Below are positions 32,118 through 40,024 of a stretch of DNA of 43,382 nucleotides, piece by piece. How positions within the stretch are numbered: the first letter of the stretch is position 1; the number at the start of each line of letters is the position of its first letter. A program made the position numbers and the translations under genes. Location: positions 121,934 through 165,315 of the forward strand of contig PCYA01000012.1 of assembly GCA_002762795.1 (NCBI GenBank), in the 5' to 3' direction. The stretch is from Candidatus Woesearchaeota archaeon CG10_big_fil_rev_8_21_14_0_10_37_12 (GTDB lineage: Archaea > Nanobdellota > Nanobdellia > Woesearchaeales > ARS49). The notes beneath the pieces are model-generated. The model worked only from the letters and a program-made list of their open reading frames with translations, was not told the origin of the DNA and ran no database searches.

Positions 32118-32693
32118 ATGACAGACAAAAAAATATTCCAAGACATGCGCAAAGAACTCGAAACATTTGACCAACTAAGAGAACAACTAATCACAGAAAG
32201 CAGAGAAGTAATCAAACAAAGCAAAAAAGCAATATACGCAGCACAACGAAACAGCTTCAAAGACGCAGCAAAAAACCTACTTGAAGCCAAAAAACAACTA
32301 TCAAAACTACACATCATTGCAGCAAAAAACGCAAAACTCGCAACTTTCAGCATGTACCAAGCAGCAGTAGAAGAATACACAGAAGCAGCACTCTTTATTC
32401 ATTATCTGGAACACAAAACAGTACCATCGCACACAAAACTAGGAGTCGGAGCAGAAGAATACATCTGCGCACTCTCTGATATGATTGGAGAACTTGTTCG
32501 AAAAGCAGTCAACAGTGTCATTACAGGCAAAACAGAACTCGCAATAGAAATAAAAGATTTTGTACAAGACGTTTACGCAGAACTAATGCTATTTGACTGG
32601 CGAAACAGCCCAACAAGAAAAAAATTTGACGTCATCAAATATCATCTTGAAAAACTGGAAAACTTGGTTTTACAGATTAAGATGAAAGAATAA
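32118..32693 (+). CDS. translin-family RNA/DNA-binding protein
   Basis: Start ATG 32118 (MTDKKIFQDMRKELETFDQL), about 26 nt after a TATA box (CATTTAAAAAC, about 32087-32097). This all-helical, 191-residue protein matches archaeal translin homologues (EVIKQSKKAIYAAQRNSFKDA, then YQAAVEEYTEAALFIHYLEH and DMIGELVRKAVNSV). Translin and TRAX assemble into octameric barrels that bind and, with TRAX, cut short RNAs. The catalytic acidic residues of TRAX are not clear here, so a binding role is more likely. Ends overlapping the convergent nicotianamine-synthase-like gene by 17 nt. Confidence 0.75.
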   Translation: MTDKKIFQDMRKELETFDQLREQLITESREVIKQSKKAIYAAQRNSFKDAAKNLLEAKKQLSKLHIIAAKNAKLATFSMYQAAVEEYTEAALFIHYLEHKTVPSHTKLGVGAEEYICALSDMIGELVRKAVNSVITGKTELAIEIKDFVQDVYAELMLFDWRNSPTRKKFDVIKYHLEKLENLVLQIKMKE

Positions 32694-33429
32694 TTGACAA
32701 AAAGGTTGAATTCTTCAATGGTTTCAAAATATCTACTACTTTAAAGCCCTTAACTAACTGACTATCAAACGAGCGATACACAACACCAGAAGAATTTGCT
32801 CCAACACGCATGATAATTACTGTGTTTTTGTTCACATTTTTTCTAATATGTTTGAGAATCTTCTCTTTTGGCTGTGCAAGCGCGGCGACGATTATATGGG
32901 TGAACTCTTTGAAATAAATAGAATCACCTTGCCCGTATTGAATCTTAATTTTATTTGACAAATTTTTCTCATGAATTAACTTGCGCGCAAACGCAACAGC
33001 TAAAGGATGATTATCGAGACCAACAGCAGAACAACCCGACTGATCAAAATACCCAAACAAAGACTCTGGAAAAGCACCACAACCGATGAATAACACTTTA
33101 GAACTTTTGCTCATTCTTGTTTTTTTAGCCTCAATTTTTGCCTGCACATACGTTCTTTTCAACGAACAAAACGAACAAAAAGACTTTTTGCACAAAACAC
33201 TCTCATAACCCAAAGATTCAAGAAAAACCTCATATGCTTCGTATAACTGTCGAGCTTTATTAACAAACGCATCAGTAATGTCTATATTTTCTTTCAAATT
33301 TTCTATTTTTTTAATAATCTGAGAAGCACTTTGTAGGTTCCTCATTAACGGGTCCTGTAAATACTTCTCTAACTTTTTCAACAAATCATCAAATCTCATA
33401 TTTGATTTCTTATGCAAAAGCTGGTTCAT
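32677..33429 (-). CDS. nicotianamine-synthase-like enzyme (metallophore synthesis)
   Basis: This 250-residue protein has a helical N-terminal part and a SAM-binding Rossmann domain (KVLFIGCGAFPESLFGYF...AVGLDNHPLAVAFARKLI), ending in RVGANSSGVVYRSFDSQLVKGF, the layout of the nicotianamine synthase family. These join aminobutyrate units from SAM into a metal-chelating molecule. Several extra cysteines (CKKSFCSFCS) are unusual. It is divergent from a Fur-family gene, which supports a metal-homeostasis role. The partner dehydrogenase seen in bacterial opine-metallophore pathways is absent from the window. Leaderless ATG at 33429. Confidence 0.65.
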   Translation of the reverse strand: MNQLLHKKSNMRFDDLLKKLEKYLQDPLMRNLQSASQIIKKIENLKENIDITDAFVNKARQLYEAYEVFLESLGYESVLCKKSFCSFCSLKRTYVQAKIEAKKTRMSKSSKVLFIGCGAFPESLFGYFDQSGCSAVGLDNHPLAVAFARKLIHEKNLSNKIKIQYGQGDSIYFKEFTHIIVAALAQPKEKILKHIRKNVNKNTVIIMRVGANSSGVVYRSFDSQLVKGFKVVDILKPLKNSTFLSIILSS

Positions 33430-33448
33430 GAAATTAGCATAAAAAACA

Positions 33449-33487
33449 ACATTTAAATACGTTAATGAATCTCATTATCAATAATGA
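33449..33487. promoter_or_regulatory. shared TATA box and overlapping Fur-type operators
   Basis: A symmetrical TATA box ATTTAAAT (33451-33458) is centred 25 nt from the nicotianamine-synthase start and 30 nt from the Fur start, so it can drive both. Overlapping dyads TAATGA-ATC-TCATTA (33463-33477) and TCATTAT-CA-ATAATGA (33472-33487) follow. Their hexamers resemble Fur/Zur boxes, and the second covers the Fur start codon. Confidence 0.65.
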
Positions 33488-33855
33488 TATCGAGACAAAC
33501 AAAACAAAAACAAATTATTTCTGAAGAACTGCATAAATTTCAAGACTTTTTCACAGCAGAAGAACTTTATCTATCCATTAGAAAAAAACAACCAACAATA
33601 GGAATTGCAACAATATATCGATTTCTGAAAGGGCTTGTTAAACAAAAACAATTACACACATACACTTGTGAACGACGAACAATATACTCGAAACAACATA
33701 CAGAGCACAGTCATTTTATTTGTCAACGGTGTCAAGGCGTGCAACATTTTACAGTAAAAGACATCAGCTTCCTCAAACCAAACCAATACGGCAAACTCTG
33801 CCACTTCCAAATAGAACTGCACGGAATTTGTAAAGAATGTGCTAAGAAAGACTGA
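33484..33855 (+). CDS. Fur-family metal-sensing regulator
   Basis: This 123-residue protein has an N-terminal winged helix (FFTAEELYLSIRKKQPTIGIATIYRFL) and a metal-binding C-terminal part with HSHFICQRCQG and HGICKECAKK (two CxxC pairs and His residues, a structural zinc site). Fur/Zur/Mur proteins repress metal-uptake genes when metal-loaded. The metal cannot be read from the sequence. It probably regulates itself and the divergent nicotianamine-synthase-like gene through the operators at 33463-33487. Confidence 0.85.
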   Translation: MISRQTKQKQIISEELHKFQDFFTAEELYLSIRKKQPTIGIATIYRFLKGLVKQKQLHTYTCERRTIYSKQHTEHSHFICQRCQGVQHFTVKDISFLKPNQYGKLCHFQIELHGICKECAKKD

Positions 33856-33859
33856 AGCA

Positions 33860-34558
33860 TTACAACTTATTCCACAACAAATCAAAATTCTTTTTGTACC
33901 CCTCATATATCTCCGTATTCTCAATACGCACCAAAAAAGGCCTATCCTTTAACACTAACAAAATAACCTTTCCGTCAAAAATAAATGTTGTGGCTTGATT
34001 CTCTGCACTTTTAGGCAAAAACTTTGTTTTTATCTTCTTAAATTGTGTAATAGGAGTTTTCTTTGCAAACTGCGTAGCAATAAAACGCGCATTATGCTTC
34101 TGTTCTTCCTTTAATAAGTGAGGCGCAACATACGGAAGATAATCAAAAATAAGTCCAGTAACATTAAGAACACGCAAATCTTTCACACCATGAATCTCCT
34201 GCATAATTGTCTTAAGACCACCAATGCCCTCATAAACTTCAGCATTACAAACTTCTGCACACTTCGGCTTAATAGACTCAATCTTCTTGACAAGCAATTC
34301 TGCAATCTTTCTCTTCTCATTAATATTATTCAATAACGCCTGCGGATGAGCAACCATATACTCTCTCCTCTTATTTTTGACAACAAAATTTATAACTCCC
34401 TTCTCAAGCAACTGCTGCAAAACATTATACACAACTGTTCTCTGAGAACTTGTTTTCTTTGCAAGCACATTTGCCGTAGCACTTCCAAGTCGGACAAGCG
34501 TTTCATATACAGTTGCTTCCTTTGGAGAAAGACCTATTTTTTGTAGCTCTTCAATCAT
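33860..34558 (-). CDS. TrmB-family transcriptional regulator
   Basis: The start at ATG 34558 (MIEELQKIGLSPKEATVYET) is preferred because TTTATTAA (34581-34588, minus strand) lies about 27 nt before it and because TrmB proteins begin this way; an in-frame start at 34609 would add 17 residues. It has the TrmB winged helix (GLSPKEATVYETLVRLG...SQRTVVYNVLQQLLE) and an effector-like C-terminal region. It is divergent from the LivK-like lipoprotein at 34647-35756, with a dyad operator between them. Confidence 0.8.
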   Translation of the reverse strand: MIEELQKIGLSPKEATVYETLVRLGSATANVLAKKTSSQRTVVYNVLQQLLEKGVINFVVKNKRREYMVAHPQALLNNINEKRKIAELLVKKIESIKPKCAEVCNAEVYEGIGGLKTIMQEIHGVKDLRVLNVTGLIFDYLPYVAPHLLKEEQKHNARFIATQFAKKTPITQFKKIKTKFLPKSAENQATTFIFDGKVILLVLKDRPFLVRIENTEIYEGYKKNFDLLWNKL

Positions 34559-34589
34559 ACCATGATTATTAATTGCAACATTAATAAAT

Positions 34590-34610
34590 GTTGTCATATT
34601 ATGTGACAAC
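34590..34610. promoter_or_regulatory. TrmB-type operator between regulator and lipoprotein
   Basis: GTTGTCA and TGACAAC arms are separated by TATTATG, a 21-bp near-perfect dyad (9 of 10 pairs match). It is directly upstream of the lipoprotein TATA box (TAAAATTTAT, 34611-34620) and next to the TrmB TATA box (34581-34588), the right place to regulate both. Confidence 0.6.
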
Positions 34611-34646
34611 TAAAATTTATCAGGACTGTTTTTTTCATATAATCGC

Positions 34647-35756
34647 ATGGTGGCGCACAACAAATATAGCACAGTGTTATTGTTACTCTTGTTATTCTTC
34701 TCACTACTTGTTTTAACCTCCTGCCAACCTCAACAAGAAACCATCAAAATAGGAGCAGTTATTGATCTTTCAGGCGCAATTCAATACTTTGGACAAGAAG
34801 CAAATCAAGGATTACACATGGCTCTTGAGGACATAAATAAAGGGTCAAAAATACCGTTTGAACTTATTATTGAAGACAGCAAAGCACAACCAGAACAAGC
34901 CTTAACAGCAGCACAAAAACTCATTAACGTTGATGATGTTCATTACTTAGTCACGTTTTCAGGAGCATCAGCAGCACTTGCAATCTTACCATTAGCAAAC
35001 GAACAAGAAATCATACAAATGGAACTCATATGTTACGTTCCAGGATGCCACACAAAAGATGATTATTTATTCTGCGTTTCAGGAGCAGCACATAATGCTC
35101 CAGACTACATGGCAGAAGACATCTTATCTCTTGGTTATGAAACCATTGCTTTGATTTACGTTCAAAACGACCTTGGAGAATCAATGAGACAACGATTCAC
35201 AGAACAATTTACAAAACTTGGCGGTAATGTGTTATTTGAAGAAGCATTTGAACAAGAACAAACAGACTTTCGCACACAACTCCTCAAAATACCAGAAATA
35301 GATGCAATCGTTACATTTACCTTTGAAGAAATAGGACACTTATTACAGGACAAAAACGAACTTGGCATAGAAACACCCGTTTATGCATTCTTCACCGTTA
35401 CCAACCCTCAAGCAAAAGACATTGCAGGAACAGGATTGGAAGGTGTTTATACTGCATATCCTGGACATATAAAAACAAATGCACACAAAACCTTTGCAGA
35501 AAATTATGCAGTTCAACATGGACGTAATCCATCAATACATGCACTCAAAGCATACGATGCACTCACGCTACTTTACAAAGCGATAGAAACATGTGATTAT
35601 GCAGAAGATACCACTTGCGTTAAAGAACAATTAGAACAAACACAAAACTATGAAGGGGTTTCAACAATCATCACATTTGATGAATGCGGAGATTTAATAG
35701 AAGAAACATTCCACAGAGAACAATTTGTTAACGGGAGTTGGAGAATATTATCTTAA
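34647..35756 (+). CDS. LivK-like substrate-binding lipoprotein
   Basis: This 369-residue lipoprotein (signal ...LLLLLLFFSLLVLTSC, lipobox LTSC) has a type 1 binding fold (IKIGAVIDLSGAIQYFG, ALTAAQKLINVDDV, KAYDALTLLYKAIETC) and a paired CYVPGC/YLFC set of extra cysteines. It is the only one of the six lipoproteins on the plus strand. A TATA box 32 nt before the ATG makes it leaderless. Paired with a divergent TrmB gene, as for the lipoprotein at 13057-14115. Confidence 0.85.
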   Translation: MVAHNKYSTVLLLLLLFFSLLVLTSCQPQQETIKIGAVIDLSGAIQYFGQEANQGLHMALEDINKGSKIPFELIIEDSKAQPEQALTAAQKLINVDDVHYLVTFSGASAALAILPLANEQEIIQMELICYVPGCHTKDDYLFCVSGAAHNAPDYMAEDILSLGYETIALIYVQNDLGESMRQRFTEQFTKLGGNVLFEEAFEQEQTDFRTQLLKIPEIDAIVTFTFEEIGHLLQDKNELGIETPVYAFFTVTNPQAKDIAGTGLEGVYTAYPGHIKTNAHKTFAENYAVQHGRNPSIHALKAYDALTLLYKAIETCDYAEDTTCVKEQLEQTQNYEGVSTIITFDECGDLIEETFHREQFVNGSWRILS

Positions 35757-35757
35757 A

Positions 35758-36159
35758 CTATAATCCTTCTACTTTTATCTCTTTAATATTAGAAAAATCC
35801 TTGTCTTCTGTTACAATACTCGATGCACCTGATACTATTGCAGATGCAATATGTATGGCATCTCTTGGGTCAAGCTTATGCTCTTGCAAATAATAAAACG
35901 CCTTCCAAATAACATTTTTATTCACATCAAGAAACTCTAAATGAGGCATCTCAAGAAAATTTTTAACATACACATATGCTTTTTCTTTATTTGTTACTTT
36001 TCTCAACGCCCAAGCAACTTCATCAAACGTTAAAAATGAAGTCACGCTTTGAACCTCTCCCTTCACAACATCATCCAATAAAGCTCTCGCAGCCCTACCT
36101 AACGCATCATCATTTACAATTGCCAGAATAAACACGTTTGCATCAAGGTATTTTTTCAC
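35758..36159 (-). CDS. vapC: PIN-domain ribonuclease toxin (VapC-like)
   Basis: This 133-residue PIN protein shows MKKYLDANVF (first Asp), the TFDEVAWAL acid, LDPRDAIHIASAI (catalytic Asp) and VTEDKDF. Its start overlaps the antitoxin stop by 4 nt. Its stop lies 2 nt from the convergent lipoprotein stop. Confidence 0.85.
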   Translation of the reverse strand: MKKYLDANVFILAIVNDDALGRAARALLDDVVKGEVQSVTSFLTFDEVAWALRKVTNKEKAYVYVKNFLEMPHLEFLDVNKNVIWKAFYYLQEHKLDPRDAIHIASAIVSGASSIVTEDKDFSNIKEIKVEGL

Positions 36160-36428
36160 AAGTCAATACCTGCTCGCTTAAGGCGTGTTCTTAGCTGTTC
36201 GTCATACAATTTTTTCATATCGATTCGTCCTTTATGTTTGATTTCTTTCGCGGCAACCCGCGCTAGCTCAACAAAATTTGTAACAGGTTTTTCAATCAAA
36301 ATACCCTTTTCTGTCTCCTCCAAAAAAACTGCATCCCCTGCATTAATTTTGAAATGATCCCTTAATAACTTAGGAATAACTACTTGCCCCTTTGGACCAA
36401 CTTTCATCTTCTCTTTAAGTATTACCAT
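36156..36428 (-). CDS. vapB: AbrB-type antitoxin (VapB-like)
   Basis: This 90-residue antitoxin has an AbrB domain (MKVGPKGQVVIPKLLRDHFKINAGDAVFLEE) and a C-terminal helical tail with KHKGRIDMKKLYDEQLRTRLKR for toxin binding. The TATA box (minus strand, TATAAATA, about 36450-36458) is about 27 nt upstream, so the start is leaderless. Confidence 0.8.
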   Translation of the reverse strand: MVILKEKMKVGPKGQVVIPKLLRDHFKINAGDAVFLEETEKGILIEKPVTNFVELARVAAKEIKHKGRIDMKKLYDEQLRTRLKRAGIDL

Positions 36429-36460
36429 TAGTTATACCAAAGTATTACTGCTATTTATAC
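36417..36460 (-). promoter_or_regulatory. promoter and direct-repeat candidate operator of the second VapBC
   Basis: AAGTATTAC (plus-strand reading) occurs at 36417-36425 and 36440-36448, 23 bp apart, about two helix turns, one copy inside the first codons and one just upstream. TATA box at about 36450-36458. Repeats at this spacing suit two AbrB dimers. Confidence 0.4.
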
Positions 36461-36514
36461 TTTTCTTTTCAAACTCTCCAAACGTTTATAAACCTCTTCT
36501 TTTCGCTGGTAGTT

Positions 36515-38275
36515 ATGAAACGAACACACACTTGCGGTGAACTCACAAAAACAGACATACAACAAGAAGTAACACTCTGCGGTTGGGTACAAACAAGAAG
36601 AGACCACGGAGGAGTTGTATTTGTAGATTTACGAGACAGATACGGCATAACACAAGTAGTCTTTGACCCATCACACAATAAAAATGTACACTCAAAAGCA
36701 GACAAACTCGGAAGAGAATGGGTACTACAAATAACAGGAAAAGTAAGCTTACGACCAAAAGGAATGGAAAATAGCAAACTCAAAACAGGCGAAATAGAAA
36801 TCATGACAGACCATTTAGAAATTCTCAACATTGCAGAAACACCACCAATAGAAATAGAAGATAACCTCGAAGCAGGAGAAGACACCAGACTGAAATACAG
36901 ATACCTCGACTTAAGACGACCTTCAATGCAAAAAAAACTCATGTTCAGACACGAAATCATGCACGCAACAAGAGAATACTTCAAACAAAACCAATTCGTA
37001 GAAATAGAAACACCAATCCTTGTCAAAACTACACCAGGAGGAGCAAGAGTATTCAAAACGCCAAGCAGAGTGCACCCCGGCAAATTTTACGCACTACCAG
37101 AATCACCACAAATCTACAAACAATTACTTATGGTCGCAGGACTTGATAGGTATTTCCAAATACCAAAATGCTTACGCGATGAAGACTTGCGCGCAGACAG
37201 ACAACCAGAATTCACACAAATAGACGTAGAAATGAGCTTTGTAGAAGAAAAAGACATACAAGACATGATAGAGGGCTTGTTCAAATACCTCTTCAAAACA
37301 GTATTAAATAAAGAATTACCAACACCATTCTCACGATTAACATTCTACGACGCAATGAGTAAATACGGAAGCGATAAACCAGACTTACGATTTGGACTGG
37401 AATTTGAGGACGTCACAGAAATAATCAAACACTCAGATTTTGGAGTTTTCAAATCCGCAGCAGACAAAAACGGACACGTATTTTGTTTAAACGCAAAAGG
37501 AGCTGGCGGTTTTAGCAGAACGGAACTCGAAGAAATAATAGACATCGGAAAACGACACGGACTAGGCGGAGTAGCATGGATGAAAGTCAACGGAACCGTT
37601 TTGGAAAGCAACATAGTCAAATACTTTAGTGCAGAAGTTCAGAAACAGTTAATTGAAAAAATAAAAGCGCAAGACGGAGACTTACTATTATTTGCAGCAG
37701 ACGAATTTGAAAAAGCAGCAAACGGACTTGGACAAGTACGATTACACATAGGCAAAAAATTAAACCTGATTAAAGACGAATGGAAATTCCTGTGGGTAGT
37801 AGACTTCCCATTATACGAACAAGTAGAAGACAAATGGACAGCACGACACCACATATTCACACACCCAAAAGATGAAGATCTTGATAAATTAGAAACAGAT
37901 CCTGGAACAGTCCGCGGAAAAATGTACGATGTAGTATTAAATGGTTGGGAACTCGGCGGCGGAAGCATCAGAATACATCGCAAGGATGTACAAGCAAGAG
38001 TTTGTCAAGTATTAGGCATGACATACGAAGAAGCAGAAAAAACATTTGACTTTCTTTTGAACGCATTCAAATACGGAGCACCACCACACGGAGGAATTGC
38101 ACTAGGATTAGACAGAACAACAGCATTACTATCAGGAATAGCAGACATCAGAGAAGTCATAGCATTCCCACGCAACAAAGCAGCAGAAAACCCAATGGAC
38201 GGAAGCCCACAAGAATGGAACAAAGAATTCTTAGATGATTTGCACATGAAATTGGATGTTGTGAAGAAACAATAA
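36515..38275 (+). CDS. aspS: aspartyl-tRNA synthetase, bacterial-type, probably non-discriminating
   Basis: At 586 residues it has the bacterial AspRS layout: anticodon-binding OB domain (residues 1-110), class II core with RYLDLRRP and YALPESPQIYKQLLMVAG, the GAD insertion region after KYGSDKPDLRFG, and GIALGLDRT motif 3. Archaeal AspRS is usually about 430-440 aa and lacks the GAD domain, so this gene is bacterial in origin. His31 (RRDHGG) is present in the anticodon-binding domain; in known bacterial enzymes His here goes with charging tRNA-Asn as well, while Leu marks discriminating ones. The GatCAB operon immediately downstream fits this. Confidence 0.9.
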   Translation: MKRTHTCGELTKTDIQQEVTLCGWVQTRRDHGGVVFVDLRDRYGITQVVFDPSHNKNVHSKADKLGREWVLQITGKVSLRPKGMENSKLKTGEIEIMTDHLEILNIAETPPIEIEDNLEAGEDTRLKYRYLDLRRPSMQKKLMFRHEIMHATREYFKQNQFVEIETPILVKTTPGGARVFKTPSRVHPGKFYALPESPQIYKQLLMVAGLDRYFQIPKCLRDEDLRADRQPEFTQIDVEMSFVEEKDIQDMIEGLFKYLFKTVLNKELPTPFSRLTFYDAMSKYGSDKPDLRFGLEFEDVTEIIKHSDFGVFKSAADKNGHVFCLNAKGAGGFSRTELEEIIDIGKRHGLGGVAWMKVNGTVLESNIVKYFSAEVQKQLIEKIKAQDGDLLLFAADEFEKAANGLGQVRLHIGKKLNLIKDEWKFLWVVDFPLYEQVEDKWTARHHIFTHPKDEDLDKLETDPGTVRGKMYDVVLNGWELGGGSIRIHRKDVQARVCQVLGMTYEEAEKTFDFLLNAFKYGAPPHGGIALGLDRTTALLSGIADIREVIAFPRNKAAENPMDGSPQEWNKEFLDDLHMKLDVVKKQ

Positions 38276-38324
38276 AGACTGTTGTTTAGCAAACCTTTTA
38301 TAGTTCTCAAAAACAAAACCAATC

Positions 38325-38609
38325 ATGGAAATCACACCAGAACTTGTTAAACATGTTGCACAAACAGCACGGCTAAACCTTAAAGAAGAAGAACTCAAAA
38401 AATACGCGGCAGAAATGCAAGAAATTCTCAACACATTTGAAAAACTATCAGAAGTAGATACTACTGGAGTGGAGCCGAGCTTTCACCCCATACCAATCAA
38501 AAACATAACCAGAAAAGACGAACCAAACGATTGTTTGCCACGAGAAAAAATATTAGAATTAACAAAACACAAAACCAACGAACACTTCAAAGGACCAAAA
38601 GTACTATGA
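38325..38609 (+). CDS. gatC: GatC subunit of aminoacyl-tRNA amidotransferase
   Basis: This 94-residue protein (ELVKHVAQTARLNLKEEELKKYAAEMQEILNTFEKL, VEPSFHPIP) matches GatC, which stabilises GatA and wraps GatA-GatB. A TATA-like CTTTTATAG lies about 30 nt before the ATG. Stop and GatA start overlap (ATGA). Confidence 0.9.
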   Translation: MEITPELVKHVAQTARLNLKEEELKKYAAEMQEILNTFEKLSEVDTTGVEPSFHPIPIKNITRKDEPNDCLPREKILELTKHKTNEHFKGPKVL

Positions 38610-40024
38610 GAATATCTGAATTTGTAGAAGCAGCAAAAAAAGGAAACATCAACATAATTGAACATACAAAAAAAGCACTCAAAGAAGCAGAAAAAATCAA
38701 CGAAGAATACCATTACATCACTGCATGGGCAGACGTAGAACAACAAGCAGAACAATTACAAAAAAGACAAGAAGAAGGCAACGCAACAGGAAAATTATTC
38801 GGCGTACTCATTTCAGTCAAAGACGACATGTGCGTTAAAGGAATAGAAAGTTGTGCAAGCAGTGCAATTCTAAAAGGATACAAACCACTGTTTAATGCAA
38901 CTGCAGTAGAACGATGCATTCGAGAAGGAGCAATCATCCTCGGCAAAACAGTCCAAGACGAATTTGGATTTGGAACATTCGGAGACAAAGCAGGCATTGG
39001 TTACAAGAAACCAAAAAATCCAGTTAACAAAAAACACTTCCCTGGAGGAAGCTCAAGCGGAGCAGGAGGACTAACAAAACTAGCAGACTTCCCACACCTC
39101 TCACTCGCAGAAAGCACAGGAGGAAGCACAGCAGCACCAGCAAGCTTTTGCGGCGTTATAGGAATCACACCCACATACGGAAGAGTCAGCAGATATGGTC
39201 TTATTGATTACGCAAACAGCATGGACAAAATCTGCACCATGGCACGCACGGTAGAAGACGCAGCATTATTATTAGAAATTATTTCAGGACAAGACGAACA
39301 CGACAGCACCAGCGCACCAGAAAAAGTTCCTCAGCTCACAGACATTCCAGCAAACGTCAACGGAATCAAAATAGGCATAATCAAAGAAGCATTCGAAGGA
39401 GCAGACAACCACGTCAGAAAACAAGTCCTCGATGCAGTATACCAATTAGAACAAAAAGGCGCACGAAAAATAGAAATCAGCTTACCAATCACTATGAAAT
39501 ACGGCCTTGCAGCGTACTACGTCTTAGCAATGTGCGAAGCAAGCACCAACCTCGCAAAATACTGCGGCATGCGATACGGACAACACGAAAAATTATCTGG
39601 AAATTATAATGAGTATTTCAGCAGAGTACGCACCCAATACTTTGGAGAAGAAGTAAAACGCAGAATACTCCTTGGCACATTCGCACGCATGGCAGGATAC
39701 AGAGACGCATTCTACACCAAAGCAGCACAAGTACGCACAAAAATCATCGAAGAATACAACAACGTATTTTCACAAGTTGATGTAATCATCACACCAACAA
39801 TGCCAATCACTGCACCAACAGCAGAAGAAGTCAAAAAATTAACACCATTACAACATTACCTCATGGACGTCATCACGGCACCAATAAATTTAGCAGGACT
39901 GCCACATATTAACGTACCCTGCGGACAACACAATGAAATGCCAATAGGCATGCTAATCACAGGAAAACACTTTGCAGAAGCGAAGATAATACAAGTTGCG
40001 AAGGCGGTGGAAAACAATGAATAA
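38606..40024 (+). CDS. gatA: GatA amidase subunit
   Basis: This 472-residue amidase-signature enzyme releases ammonia from glutamine or asparagine. The start overlaps gatC at 38606. The catalytic Lys72 (SVKDDM), cis-Ser (about 150, GGSSSGAGG) and nucleophile Ser174 (TGGSTAAPAS) are present. Overlaps gatB by 8 nt. Confidence 0.95.
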   Translation: MRISEFVEAAKKGNINIIEHTKKALKEAEKINEEYHYITAWADVEQQAEQLQKRQEEGNATGKLFGVLISVKDDMCVKGIESCASSAILKGYKPLFNATAVERCIREGAIILGKTVQDEFGFGTFGDKAGIGYKKPKNPVNKKHFPGGSSSGAGGLTKLADFPHLSLAESTGGSTAAPASFCGVIGITPTYGRVSRYGLIDYANSMDKICTMARTVEDAALLLEIISGQDEHDSTSAPEKVPQLTDIPANVNGIKIGIIKEAFEGADNHVRKQVLDAVYQLEQKGARKIEISLPITMKYGLAAYYVLAMCEASTNLAKYCGMRYGQHEKLSGNYNEYFSRVRTQYFGEEVKRRILLGTFARMAGYRDAFYTKAAQVRTKIIEEYNNVFSQVDVIITPTMPITAPTAEEVKKLTPLQHYLMDVITAPINLAGLPHINVPCGQHNEMPIGMLITGKHFAEAKIIQVAKAVENNE

